Assembly (NCBI GenBank): GCA_963738625.1
Contig: CAVTXH010000002.1
Span: forward strand, 992,001-1,056,000
Source: UBA7672 sp963738625
GTDB taxonomy: Bacteria > Pseudomonadota > Alphaproteobacteria > Caulobacterales > Hyphomonadaceae
Direction of reading: 5' to 3'
Length of the DNA: 64,000 nucleotides
The position numbers and the translations under genes were made by a program. Positions 56,013 to 64,000 of the stretch are shown one piece after another (the stretch's first letter is position 1; each line of letters begins with the position of its first letter). The notes under the pieces are model-generated. The model saw only the letters and a list, made by a program, of their open reading frames with translations, was not told the origin of the DNA and did not search any database.

Positions 56013-57746
56013 ATGGACAATCTCGCATCCCGTTCCCGGGAAGAACGCACGTTTGACGCGATCGTCATCGGCAGCGGCATCAGCGGCGGCTGGGCCGCGA
56101 AGGAGCTGACCGAAAAGGGTCTCAAAACTCTAGTCCTGGAGCGCGGCCGCGCGGTGAAGCACGTGCAGGACTACAAGACTTTTGCGATGAACCCCTGGGA
56201 TTTCCGCTATGCGGGCGGGCGCACGCCGCAGGACGAGATCGACAAGCACTACTTCAAGCAGGTGCGCACCGGCTACACCGTGAACGATGCGTGGAACCAT
56301 TGGTTCGTGAAGGATGATGAGCATCCCTATACCGAGGTGAACCGGTTCGACTGGATCCGCGGCTATCATGTCGGCGGGCGCTCGATCACCTGGGGACGAC
56401 AGAGCTATCGCCATAGCGACCTGGACTTCGAGGCCAACGCCAAGGAAGGCGTCGGCGTCGACTGGCCGATCCGTTATGCCGACCTTGCGCCGTGGTATGA
56501 CCATGTCGAGAAGTGGATCGGCGTCAGCGGGCAGAAAGAAGGACTGCCGCAACTGCCGGACGGACAGTTCCAGCCGCCAATGCAGATGAACGTGGTGGAA
56601 AAGACGTTCAAGGGCAAAGTCGAGGACCGCTTCCCGGAGCGCCGCATCACCATCGGTCGTACGGCCCACCTGACCGAGCCGACCGAAGAGCAGAAGAAGC
56701 TGGGGCGCGGCACGTGCCAGAACCGCAACCTGTGTATGCGCGGCTGCGCCTTCGGCGCCTATTTCTCGTCCAACGGCGGGACGCTAATCACGGCCGACCA
56801 CACGGGCAACATGACGCTGCAGCCAGATTCGATCGTCACGGAGATCATCTTCGACCCCAAGTTGAACAAGGCGACCGGCGTGCGCGTGCGCGACGCCGAG
56901 ACCAAGAAGGAGACGGAATACTACGCCAAGGTGATCTTCCTCTGCGCTTCCACGTTGAACTCGGCGTGGATCATGATGAATTCGGTGAGCGAGCGCTTCC
57001 CGAACGGATTCGGCAATGACAGCGATCAGCTGGGCCGCAACGTGATGGACCATCACTTCCTGGTCGGCGCGCAGGCGGACGTCGACGGGTTCGAGGACCG
57101 CTACTACGCCGGACGCCGGCCGAACGGAATCTATGTTCCCCGTTTCCGCAACCTTGGCGATGCGGCGACCAGGGGCAAGGACTTCACGCGCGGCTATGGC
57201 TATCAGGGCGGCGCAAGCCGGTCGGGCTGGCAGCGGCTGGTCGCCGAGATGGGCTTCGGCAGGGAGATGAAGGACGAACTGCAGGAGCCGGGCGACTGGT
57301 CGATGGGCATCACAGCGTTCGGCGAGATGCTGCCGCACAAGGACAACCGCGTGACGATGAACAAGGACGTGAAGGACATTCACGGCCTGCCGACGCTGAC
57401 GATGGACGTGAAGATCCGCGAGAACGAACTCAACATGCGCAAGGACATGCAGTCCTCAGCGGTCGAAATGATGGAGGCCTCAGGCTTCAAGAACGTCAGG
57501 GGGTTCGACAGAACATATGCGCCCGGCCTCGGCATTCACGAGATGGGAACGGCGCGAATGGGGCGTGATCCGAAGACGTCGGTGTTGAACTCATGGGCGG
57601 CAGTGCATGCGTGCACCAACGTCTATGCGACGGACGGATCGTTCATGACTTCAGCAGCGTGCGTGAACCCGTCGCTGACCTACATGGCGATGACGGCGCG
57701 GGCGGCGGACCACGCGGTCACGTCGCTCAAACGCGGCGAGCTATAG
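56013..57746 (+). CDS. GMC-family FAD oxidoreductase (probable glucoside 3-dehydrogenase large subunit)
   Basis: A 577-residue flavoprotein. The start at 56013 (MDNLASRS) follows AAGGGTGG. The Rossmann fold is DAIVIGSGISGGWAAKELTEKG, and GMC C-terminal motifs are GLGIHEMGTARMG and VNPSLTYMAMTARAA with the catalytic His. A Cys cluster CQNRNLCMRGCAFGAYFSS sits mid-protein. It is followed after 6 nt by the Tat-type small subunit, the pairing used by membrane glucoside 3-dehydrogenases and by gluconate dehydrogenases. With DUF1080 genes close by, oxidation of sugars at C3 is the likeliest reaction; the cytochrome c subunit is not seen. Confidence 0.85.
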   Translation: MDNLASRSREERTFDAIVIGSGISGGWAAKELTEKGLKTLVLERGRAVKHVQDYKTFAMNPWDFRYAGGRTPQDEIDKHYFKQVRTGYTVNDAWNHWFVKDDEHPYTEVNRFDWIRGYHVGGRSITWGRQSYRHSDLDFEANAKEGVGVDWPIRYADLAPWYDHVEKWIGVSGQKEGLPQLPDGQFQPPMQMNVVEKTFKGKVEDRFPERRITIGRTAHLTEPTEEQKKLGRGTCQNRNLCMRGCAFGAYFSSNGGTLITADHTGNMTLQPDSIVTEIIFDPKLNKATGVRVRDAETKKETEYYAKVIFLCASTLNSAWIMMNSVSERFPNGFGNDSDQLGRNVMDHHFLVGAQADVDGFEDRYYAGRRPNGIYVPRFRNLGDAATRGKDFTRGYGYQGGASRSGWQRLVAEMGFGREMKDELQEPGDWSMGITAFGEMLPHKDNRVTMNKDVKDIHGLPTLTMDVKIRENELNMRKDMQSSAVEMMEASGFKNVRGFDRTYAPGLGIHEMGTARMGRDPKTSVLNSWAAVHACTNVYATDGSFMTSAACVNPSLTYMAMTARAADHAVTSLKRGEL

Positions 57747-57752
57747 GAGCAC

Positions 57753-58358
57753 ATGAGGATGGATCCCACGATGGACCGCAGGGAGCTTCTTCACCGGGCC
57801 GCGATGCTGCTGGGCGGCGCACTGTCGTCGGGCGCCGTTGCGGGCGTGCTGGCCGGATGTGTGTCGACGCCGGGAGGCGATGCGAGTGCAAAAACTTTCC
57901 TGTCGGCTGACGAGATGCGGATCGTGACGGCGATGGCTGACCAGATCATCCCGCGCACCGATACGCCCGGCGCGCTCGATGCGGGCGTGCCCAGTTACAT
58001 CGACCGGATGATGGCGGGCTACTACCAGGACAAGGAGCGGAATATCCTGCGCCTGGGCATGCGCGCCGTGACCACCGACGCGTCCGAACTTGCCGGCAAG
58101 CGTTTCGCCGAACTCTCCTCCGAGCAGCAGGTGATGCTGATGAAAGAGTATGACCGGCTGGCCGTTGACCAGAACCGCCGCACGGCGCGGGACCCGAACG
58201 AGCCGCCGCATTTCTTCCGGCTGATCAAGGAGCTGACCATCGTCGGCTTCTGCACGTCGGAGGCTGGCGCGACGAAGTTCCTGACCTATGCGCCGATACC
58301 GGGGCCGTACCGGGCGGACATCCCCTATTCCGAAATCGGCAAGGCGTGGGCGACCTGA
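57753..58358 (+). CDS. gluconate 2-dehydrogenase subunit 3-like (Tat-exported small subunit)
   Basis: A 201-residue protein. The ATG follows AGGAGCAC and the N-terminus has a twin-arginine-like MDRRELLHRAAMLLGG with a lipobox-like LAGC. The family core FLSADEMRIVTAMADQIIPRTDTPGA and FRLIKELTIVGFCTSEAG is present. It is the small partner of the GMC subunit upstream and is probably needed for its export in folded form. Confidence 0.9.
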   Translation: MRMDPTMDRRELLHRAAMLLGGALSSGAVAGVLAGCVSTPGGDASAKTFLSADEMRIVTAMADQIIPRTDTPGALDAGVPSYIDRMMAGYYQDKERNILRLGMRAVTTDASELAGKRFAELSSEQQVMLMKEYDRLAVDQNRRTARDPNEPPHFFRLIKELTIVGFCTSEAGATKFLTYAPIPGPYRADIPYSEIGKAWAT

Positions 58359-58362
58359 GCGG

Positions 58363-59151
58363 CTAGTTGAGCTCGAGTATCTCGATCTTGCGGAATTCGA
58401 TCGGGTTGCCCTCGCTCTGCAGCGAGATGTAGCCGCCGTCGAGCATCAACTTGCCGCTGGCGGCTTCGATCAGCGGCTTCGAGTTGGCCATGTTGCCGGT
58501 AGGGTCGAGCTGAACCTGTGAATAGGTGATGGTCGTCGCGCCATTTATCTTCTGCAGCACCTCGCCCGCGGGCGTCACCTCAATCTCGAACTGGGTCCAC
58601 ATGCCGTTGGGGCCTGAGGGCGTCTGTGAATTGATGCAGTGTTGAGTGACCAGCTTGCCGTCCATCACGACGTTGGTTCCTGGCGAGCACATGTTTCCGT
58701 TGGTGCGCGTCTGGCCGGGAGCGGGGCCGAGCAGCTGGGCCTCTACCGAGACTGGGAAGCTGTCCGCGACAGCCATCGTCCTGGGGTCCTGCGAGAAGAT
58801 CATGACGCCGCTGTTGGCTACCGCCCAGGCGGGCGTGTCCGCAGGATGATCTTCGAGGAAGCGGTATTCCATGCGCAGACGATAGGCCTTGAAGGGCGCC
58901 TTGTAGAACAGATGCCCGAAGCGTTCGCCGAACCTGTCGTAGCCGTCGTAGGAGACGACGATGGCGCCATCGCGCACGCGGAACGTGTCGCGGTAGTTCT
59001 CGCCAAGCGCGAAACCTCGAATCTTAGGCGTCCAACCGTCGAGCGTCTTGCCGTCGAACAGCTTCTGCCATCCGTCTTCGCCGCTTTGCGGCAAGCCTGC
59101 GCACGATACGCAAAGCGCGATGGCCGTAACGGCAACGAGATGCGCCCTCAT
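58363..59151 (-). CDS. DUF1080 (3-keto-disaccharide hydrolase-like) lipoprotein
   Basis: A 262-residue protein; the ATG at 59151 follows GGAGGG. A lipobox-like VSC and a DUF1080 jelly-roll (WQKLFDGKTLDGWTPK, ANSGVMIFSQ, GGYISLQSEGNPIEFRKIEILEL) are seen. The family includes hydrolases or lyases acting on 3-keto glycosides. It faces the GMC gene pair and is divergent from the MFS gene, so it can act on products of C3 oxidation in the periplasm. Confidence 0.9.
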   Translation of the reverse strand: MRAHLVAVTAIALCVSCAGLPQSGEDGWQKLFDGKTLDGWTPKIRGFALGENYRDTFRVRDGAIVVSYDGYDRFGERFGHLFYKAPFKAYRLRMEYRFLEDHPADTPAWAVANSGVMIFSQDPRTMAVADSFPVSVEAQLLGPAPGQTRTNGNMCSPGTNVVMDGKLVTQHCINSQTPSGPNGMWTQFEIEVTPAGEVLQKINGATTITYSQVQLDPTGNMANSKPLIEAASGKLMLDGGYISLQSEGNPIEFRKIEILELN

Positions 59152-59252
59152 CAAGCCCTCCTGCCCGTGGACAGGCCGGTACAGCCAGTCCAGACTTCAT
59201 CCTAGACCACGCACGCATCGCTGGCGAGCAGACCGGATCGGGAGGACGATAA

Positions 59253-60467
59253 GTGATTCAGGCTCGTCTCTTTTTGATGATGCTGCTGCAGCTCGCCATC
59301 TGGGGAGCTTACATGCCGAAGTTCTTCCCTTACATGGGCCAGCTGGGCTTCGAGGCGTGGCAGCAATCGCTGGTCGGCAGCGCCTGGGGCATCGCTGCGA
59401 TCCTTGGCATCTTCTTCGCCAACCAGTTCGCCGACCGCAATTTCTCCGCCGAGCGCTTCCTGGCCGCGAGCAATGTCATCGGCGGCGCAGCACTGCTGGG
59501 CTGCGCCTTCTTCACGGACTTCTGGCCCTTCTTCTGGTCCTATCTCGCCTTCAGTCTGGTCTATGTACCGTCGATGTCGGTTGCGAACGCCCTCGCGTTT
59601 GCAAACCTGCGTGATCCTGCCAAGCATTTCGGCACGATCCGAATGGGCGGCACGATCGGCTGGATCCTGGTGAGCTGGCCCTTCGTCTTCCTGCTCAGCG
59701 CCGATGCCGGCCCGGAGCAGGTGCGCCTGATCTTTGTGGTTGCCGCCATCGTCTCGTTCGTGTTCGCGGCATACAGTCTTACGCTGCCCCATACGCCGCC
59801 GAAACGCGATGCAGCTGGCGCCGATCCGTTGGCCTGGCGCGAGGCGATCAAGCTGCTGGGCATTCCCTCGATCGGCGTGCTTTTCCTGGTCACGTTCATC
59901 GATAGCGTCGTCCACAACGGCTATTTCGTGATGGCCGACGGCTTCCTCACCAACCGCGTGGGCATCGCCGGCAACCTCTCCATGATCGTGCTCTCGATCG
60001 GCCAGGTCGCCGAGATCGTGACGATGTTCATTCTCGGCAGCGTGCTGATCCGGCTCGGCTGGAAGGCGACGATGATCATCGGCATTCTGGGCCATGCCGC
60101 GCGGTTCCTGGTGTTCGCCTTCTTCCCGGACAGCGTGCCGACGATCATCACCGTGCAGTTGCTGCACGGCGTCTGCTACGCGTTCTTCTTCGCGACCGTT
60201 TACATCTTCGTCGACGCCGCCTTCCCGAAGGACGTCCGCTCCAGCGCGCAAGGCCTGTTCAACCTGCTGATCCTCGGCATCGGCAACGTGGCGGCCAGCT
60301 TCCTCTTCCCGGCGCTGATGGCCCAGTGGACGGATCCGGCCACGGGCGCTGTCGACTATCGCACGTTGTTCATGATTCCGGCTGGCATGGCGATCGTCGC
60401 CGTCCTGCTGATGGCCATGTTCTTTCGGCCGGCGACACAGGCGCCCGCAAGCGTTGCAGCCGCATGA
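59253..60467 (+). CDS. MFS transporter, NupG-like nucleoside/sugar permease
   Basis: A 404-residue protein with about 12 membrane helices. LQLAIWGAYMPKFFPYMGQLGF and FSLVYVPSMSVANALAFANLRDP resemble the NupG/nucleoside:H+ symporter branch, also used for sugars in cell-envelope sugar clusters. It is the first gene of a plus-strand operon with the isomerases and dehydrogenase below, so it may import keto-sugars or related products. Confidence 0.88.
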   Translation: MIQARLFLMMLLQLAIWGAYMPKFFPYMGQLGFEAWQQSLVGSAWGIAAILGIFFANQFADRNFSAERFLAASNVIGGAALLGCAFFTDFWPFFWSYLAFSLVYVPSMSVANALAFANLRDPAKHFGTIRMGGTIGWILVSWPFVFLLSADAGPEQVRLIFVVAAIVSFVFAAYSLTLPHTPPKRDAAGADPLAWREAIKLLGIPSIGVLFLVTFIDSVVHNGYFVMADGFLTNRVGIAGNLSMIVLSIGQVAEIVTMFILGSVLIRLGWKATMIIGILGHAARFLVFAFFPDSVPTIITVQLLHGVCYAFFFATVYIFVDAAFPKDVRSSAQGLFNLLILGIGNVAASFLFPALMAQWTDPATGAVDYRTLFMIPAGMAIVAVLLMAMFFRPATQAPASVAAA

Positions 60468-60496
60468 CGCCATTTACTGAAGCACGGAGCCGACAC

Positions 60497-61462
60497 ATGA
60501 GCGCACTTTCACGCCGCCGGGTTCTTCAGGCCTTCGCCGGCGCCAGCGTCACCACTTCCCTTGCCGGGTGCCAGACGATGAGCAGCAACCAGCCCTTCTT
60601 CGCGAGCCGCAACCTCCCAATCGGCATCCAGCTCTACACGCTGGGCGATCTGATGGTGAAGGACCCGGATGGCACGCTGAAGGAAGTCTCGCGCATCGGC
60701 TACAAGACCGTCGAACTCGCCGGCTATCTCGGCAAGACGCCGGCGCAGCTGAAGACCTCTTTCGACGCGGCCAGCCTCAAATGCACCAGCGCCCACGTCG
60801 GCCTCGCCAAGGGCACAGCGGCCGAACCGAAACTGCTGGACGATCTGGGCCACCTCGCCGCCGACATGCACGTGATCGGAGCCACCCACGTGATCTGCCC
60901 GGCCATGGCTGCGCCGGATGATATCAAGCTCGCGCCGAACCCGAACGAAGGCTTCCGCGTTATCACACGCATCGCGCAGGCGATGACTGAGGACCACTGG
61001 AAGCGCATGGCCCGCCAGTTCAACGACATTGGCCGAAAACTCAAATCCGAAGGCATCGCCTTTGGCTATCACAACCACAACATGGAGTTCGTGAAGGTCG
61101 GCAATCGCACCGGCTTCGAAGTCCTGATCGATGAAACCGATCCAGCCCTCGTGGCGTTCGAGCTAGATATCGGCTGGGCCGCCGCCGGCGGGCTCGATCC
61201 GGTTGCAATGTTCAACAGGAACCAGGGCCGCTACTTCCTCGCCCACATCAAGGACATCCAGGCCTCGACCCAGCCCAACATCAATGTGCAGATGGACCCC
61301 ACCGAAGTCGGCTCCGGCCGCCTCGACTGGAAGACGATTCTCCCGGCCGCCTACAAGGCAGGCGTTCGCAAATTCTTCGTCGAGCAGGAGGCGCCGTTCG
61401 CCTTCCCGCGGCTTGAGTCTGCCACCAAGGGATTTAACTACCTCAACAGCCTGGTCGCCTGA
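60497..61462 (+). CDS. Tat/lipoprotein sugar isomerase-epimerase (xylose isomerase-like TIM barrel)
   Basis: A 321-residue protein from the ATG at 60497 (behind GGAG). The N-terminus has a twin-arginine motif (SRRRVLQAF) and a lipobox LAGC, so it is exported. The barrel shows IGIQLYTLGDLM, GYHNHNMEF and AFELDIGWAAAGGLDP with the metal-binding His/Asp/Glu set of the AP_endonuc_2 fold. It probably converts a sugar or keto-sugar in the periplasm. Confidence 0.88.
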   Translation: MSALSRRRVLQAFAGASVTTSLAGCQTMSSNQPFFASRNLPIGIQLYTLGDLMVKDPDGTLKEVSRIGYKTVELAGYLGKTPAQLKTSFDAASLKCTSAHVGLAKGTAAEPKLLDDLGHLAADMHVIGATHVICPAMAAPDDIKLAPNPNEGFRVITRIAQAMTEDHWKRMARQFNDIGRKLKSEGIAFGYHNHNMEFVKVGNRTGFEVLIDETDPALVAFELDIGWAAAGGLDPVAMFNRNQGRYFLAHIKDIQASTQPNINVQMDPTEVGSGRLDWKTILPAAYKAGVRKFFVEQEAPFAFPRLESATKGFNYLNSLVA

Positions 61463-61479
61463 ACAAAGAGGCGTAAGCC

Positions 61480-62538
61480 ATGAAGACGATGAAAGGCCCG
61501 GGCATCTTCCTCGCGCAGTTCGTGGGGCCGGATGCGCCATTCAATTCCCTGCCCGCCATCGCGAAATGGGCGAACGAGAAGGGCTTCGTCGGCGTCCAGA
61601 TTCCGACGACCGAGAAGTCGCTGTTCGACCTGCGCAAGGCGGCCGAGAGCGACGCCTATTGCGACGAGATCAAGGGCGTCCTCAAAGACGCCGGAATCGT
61701 CATCACCGAGCTTTCAACCCACCTGCAAGGCCAGCTGGTGGCCGTGCATCCGGCCTATGACACGCTGTTCGACGCCTTTGCTCCCGAGCGCGTGCGCGGC
61801 AATCCAAAGGCGCGGCAGGAATGGGCGGTCGAGCAAGTGATGCTCGCCGCAAAGGCTTCGAGCCGCCTCGGCCTCGACGCCAGTGTGACGTTCTCCGGCT
61901 CGCTTGCCTGGCCCTACTTCTTTCCCTGGCCGCAACGGCCGCCTGGCCTGTTCGAAACGGCTTTCGAAGAACTGGCGAAACGCTGGAAGCCGATCCTCGA
62001 CGCCTACGAGGATGCAGGCGTCGATCTTTGCTACGAAATCCACCCGAGCGAGGACCTGTTCGACGGAACGACGTTCGAGATGTTCCTCGACCGCGTGAAG
62101 GGCCACAGGCGCGCCAACATCCTGTTCGACCCGAGCCACTTCGTGCTGCAGCAACTCAACTATCTCGAATACATCGACCTCTATCATGAGCGGATCAAGA
62201 TGTTCCACGTCAAGGACGCGGAGTTCAATCCGACCGGACGGCAGGGCGTCTATTCGGGCTATGCGCCGTGGCTCGAGCGCGCCGGGCGCTTCCGCTCGGT
62301 CGGCGATGGGCAGGTAGACTTCAAGGGCATCTTCTCGAAGCTCGCCGGTTACGACTACGAAGGCTGGGCGGTGCTGGAATGGGAATGCTGCATAAAGCAT
62401 CCCGAGGACGGCGCGCGCGAGGGAGCAGAGTTCATCCGCAACCACATTATCCGCGTGACGCCCCGCGCCTTCGACGATTTCGCAGCGAGCGGCACGGACC
62501 AGGCGGCCAACCGGCGCCTGCTCGGGCTGGACCGGTGA
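61480..62538 (+). CDS. cytoplasmic sugar isomerase/epimerase (TIM barrel)
   Basis: A 352-residue protein without a signal peptide. The barrel motifs DLCYEIHPSEDLFDG, ILFDPSHFVLQQ, FHVKDAEFNP and AVLEWECCIKHP match the AP_endonuc_2 sugar-phosphate isomerase group. It lies 17 nt after its exported relative and overlaps the dehydrogenase start (GTGA), so it is coupled to that gene. Confidence 0.9.
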   Translation: MKTMKGPGIFLAQFVGPDAPFNSLPAIAKWANEKGFVGVQIPTTEKSLFDLRKAAESDAYCDEIKGVLKDAGIVITELSTHLQGQLVAVHPAYDTLFDAFAPERVRGNPKARQEWAVEQVMLAAKASSRLGLDASVTFSGSLAWPYFFPWPQRPPGLFETAFEELAKRWKPILDAYEDAGVDLCYEIHPSEDLFDGTTFEMFLDRVKGHRRANILFDPSHFVLQQLNYLEYIDLYHERIKMFHVKDAEFNPTGRQGVYSGYAPWLERAGRFRSVGDGQVDFKGIFSKLAGYDYEGWAVLEWECCIKHPEDGAREGAEFIRNHIIRVTPRAFDDFAASGTDQAANRRLLGLDR

Positions 62539-63674
62539 GGCGGCTGCGGCTTGGAATGGTCGGCGGCGGCGAAGGCGCGTTCATCGGCGACGTGCATCGC
62601 ATGGCGGCGCGGATCGACGACCAGTGGGAGCTGGTTGCAGGGAGCTTCCAGTCCGACCCGGCGAAGGCGGTCGCCTTCGGGCGCGGGCTGGGTCTGGCGG
62701 ATGACCGCTGCTATGGCGACTTCCGCACGATGGCCTCGAGCGAAGCTGGCCGCGGCGATCGGATCGATACAGTCGCGATCGTGACGCCGAACTCGACGCA
62801 CCATGCGATCGCGCGGGCGTTTCTGGATGCCGGCATTTCGGTGATCTGCGACAAGCCGCTCACCATCACGTCGAAGCATGCAAACGACCTGGCCGAGACG
62901 GTCGCGCGCACCGGCCTGCCATTTGTGCTGACGCACAACTATTCCGGCTATCCGATGACGCGGCAGGCGCGCGCGATGGTGGAGGCTGGCGATCTGGGCA
63001 AGCTGCGCGTCATCCAGGTCGAATACGCGCAGGACTGGCTCGCGACCGACCTCGGCGAGAACAAGCAGGCGGACTGGCGGGGCGATCCCGCGCGTGCCGG
63101 GCCCGGCGGGGCGCTGGGCGATATTGCGACGCATGCTTTCCATCTGGCCGAGTTCGTATCGCGCCTGACGGCGGAGTCACTTGCGGCCGATCTCTCTTCC
63201 TTTGTGCCCGGCAGAAAGCTTGACGATAACGCCAACATCCTTCTGCGCTTCGATGCGGGGGCGCGCGGCATGCTCTGGGCAAGCCAGGTCGCGACCGGCA
63301 AGGCCAACGGCCTGACGCTGCGCCTCTATGGCGAGAGAGGCGGCCTCGAATGGTCGCAAGAATCTCCCGAAACGCTGACATTCGCGCCGCTTGGCGAGCC
63401 GCCCCGCACCTACCGCCGCGGCGGGCCCGGGCTGGCGCCGGTCGCGCAACACGCCGCGCGGCTGCCTGCGGGCCATCCGGAGGGATATCTCGAGGGTTTC
63501 GCACAGATCTACGCCGATGCCGCCGAACTCGTGCGCGCTCATCACGAGAAGCGCTCACCCAACTCGTTCGCCGCACTCGCACCCGGCGTCGCCGATGGCG
63601 TGCGCGGGGTGCGCTTCATCGAAGCGGCCGTCGTTTCGCACAAACAGAATGCCGCGTGGACGAGACTGGGCTAG
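62535..63674 (+). CDS. Gfo/Idh/MocA family NAD(P)-dependent oxidoreductase
   Basis: A 379-residue protein with a GTG start that overlaps the previous stop codon. The Rossmann motif GMVGGGEGAFIG and the CDKPL signature of the family are clear. It would reduce or oxidise keto-sugars or polyols in the cytoplasm, the expected last step after C3-oxidised sugars are imported. It is followed by a DUF1080 gene on the same strand. Confidence 0.92.
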   Translation: MRRLRLGMVGGGEGAFIGDVHRMAARIDDQWELVAGSFQSDPAKAVAFGRGLGLADDRCYGDFRTMASSEAGRGDRIDTVAIVTPNSTHHAIARAFLDAGISVICDKPLTITSKHANDLAETVARTGLPFVLTHNYSGYPMTRQARAMVEAGDLGKLRVIQVEYAQDWLATDLGENKQADWRGDPARAGPGGALGDIATHAFHLAEFVSRLTAESLAADLSSFVPGRKLDDNANILLRFDAGARGMLWASQVATGKANGLTLRLYGERGGLEWSQESPETLTFAPLGEPPRTYRRGGPGLAPVAQHAARLPAGHPEGYLEGFAQIYADAAELVRAHHEKRSPNSFAALAPGVADGVRGVRFIEAAVVSHKQNAAWTRLG

Positions 63675-63701
63675 GTTCGAGCGGCACAAGGGAGGACCAA
63701 C

Positions 63702-64000
63702 ATGCTTAAGGCTCAACTCGCACTAGCTCTCGCCGGCGCTGCGCTGCTGGCTTCCGCCTGTGACAGCAAGCCGACCGAACCGGCGGCGCCGGCAGCCGAG
63801 GCGACGCCAGAACCTGCCGCGCCTTCCGGCCCCAACACGCTCACCGCCGAAGAACAGGCGGCGGGCTGGAAGCTGCTCTTCAACGGCGCGGACTTCACCG
63901 GCTGGCGCGTCTACGGGAAAACGGATGTTCCCCCGCAATGGGCCGTGGAGGACGGCGCCATGACACTCACTCAGGGCGGCGGCGGCGACATCATGACGGC
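63702..64000 (+). CDS. DUF1080 lipoprotein, cut by the window end
   Basis: An open frame from the ATG at 63702 (behind GGGAGG) to the right edge, with no stop. It has a lipobox LLASAC, an Ala/Pro/Glu linker, and the start of a DUF1080 domain (GWKLLFNGADFTGWRVY, WAVEDGAMTL). It is the second DUF1080 protein of the cluster and presumably acts on 3-keto glycosides. Confidence 0.88.
   Translation, partial: MLKAQLALALAGAALLASACDSKPTEPAAPAAEATPEPAAPSGPNTLTAEEQAAGWKLLFNGADFTGWRVYGKTDVPPQWAVEDGAMTLTQGGGGDIMT

Overview
The window is GC-rich, densely coded chromosomal DNA from an alphaproteobacterium, most likely of the Caulobacterales/Hyphomonadaceae type. The evidence is a PopZ polar organiser next to a TolC-like protein and an isoaspartyl methyltransferase (an order also known in Caulobacter), an Irr-type Fur regulator with an Irr-box-like palindrome in its own promoter, large TonB-dependent receptors, and many start codons preceded by short GGAG-like ribosome sites. 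No phage, insertion sequence, rRNA or CRISPR array was seen.

Layout. 1-13 kb: the end of a subtilase, two tandem PQQ-type quinoproteins, a TonB receptor, a histidine-brace LPMO-like secreted protein, a cytochrome c-PQQ sugar dehydrogenase lipoprotein, a pair of polytopic membrane proteins and an ExbD. Together these look like an extracytoplasmic oxidative carbohydrate module. 13-30 kb: housekeeping genes (xth, a DPP IV-like peptidase, ilvD, a small toxin-antitoxin pair, asparaginase, valS, popZ, tolC, pcm) with several long palindromes and one candidate small RNA. 30-33 kb: tRNA-Cys, a second candidate small RNA, tRNA-Asn, then a TIR-transmembrane-HEAT-like protein. 33-43 kb: a redoxin/cytochrome c/PHM-like copper monooxygenase/EF-hand protein, a molybdate transporter in modBCA order, an rRNA methyltransferase with mntP, and hrpB. 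43-49 kb: a second TonB receptor with two strong tandem terminators, small genes including a RyR-domain protein, a CoA-transferase and irr. 49-55 kb: an uncharacterised locus of membrane, coiled-coil and TPR-like proteins bracketed by two TerB-like paralogues. 55-64 kb: a frameshifted RNA ligase, then a sugar-oxidation cluster (GMC oxidoreductase plus Tat small subunit, two DUF1080 proteins, MFS transporter, two TIM-barrel isomerases, Gfo/Idh/MocA dehydrogenase) that fits the 3-ketoglycoside route.

How the genes work together. Two regions seem specialised for oxidising sugars outside the cytoplasm: the quinoprotein/LPMO-like region at the left and the 3-keto-sugar region at the right. The best candidates for undescribed biology are the LPMO-like/PQQ/membrane-protein module, the TerB-bracketed locus and the multidomain PHM-like protein. 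All functions are read from sequence motifs and from memory of protein families; no database search was run.
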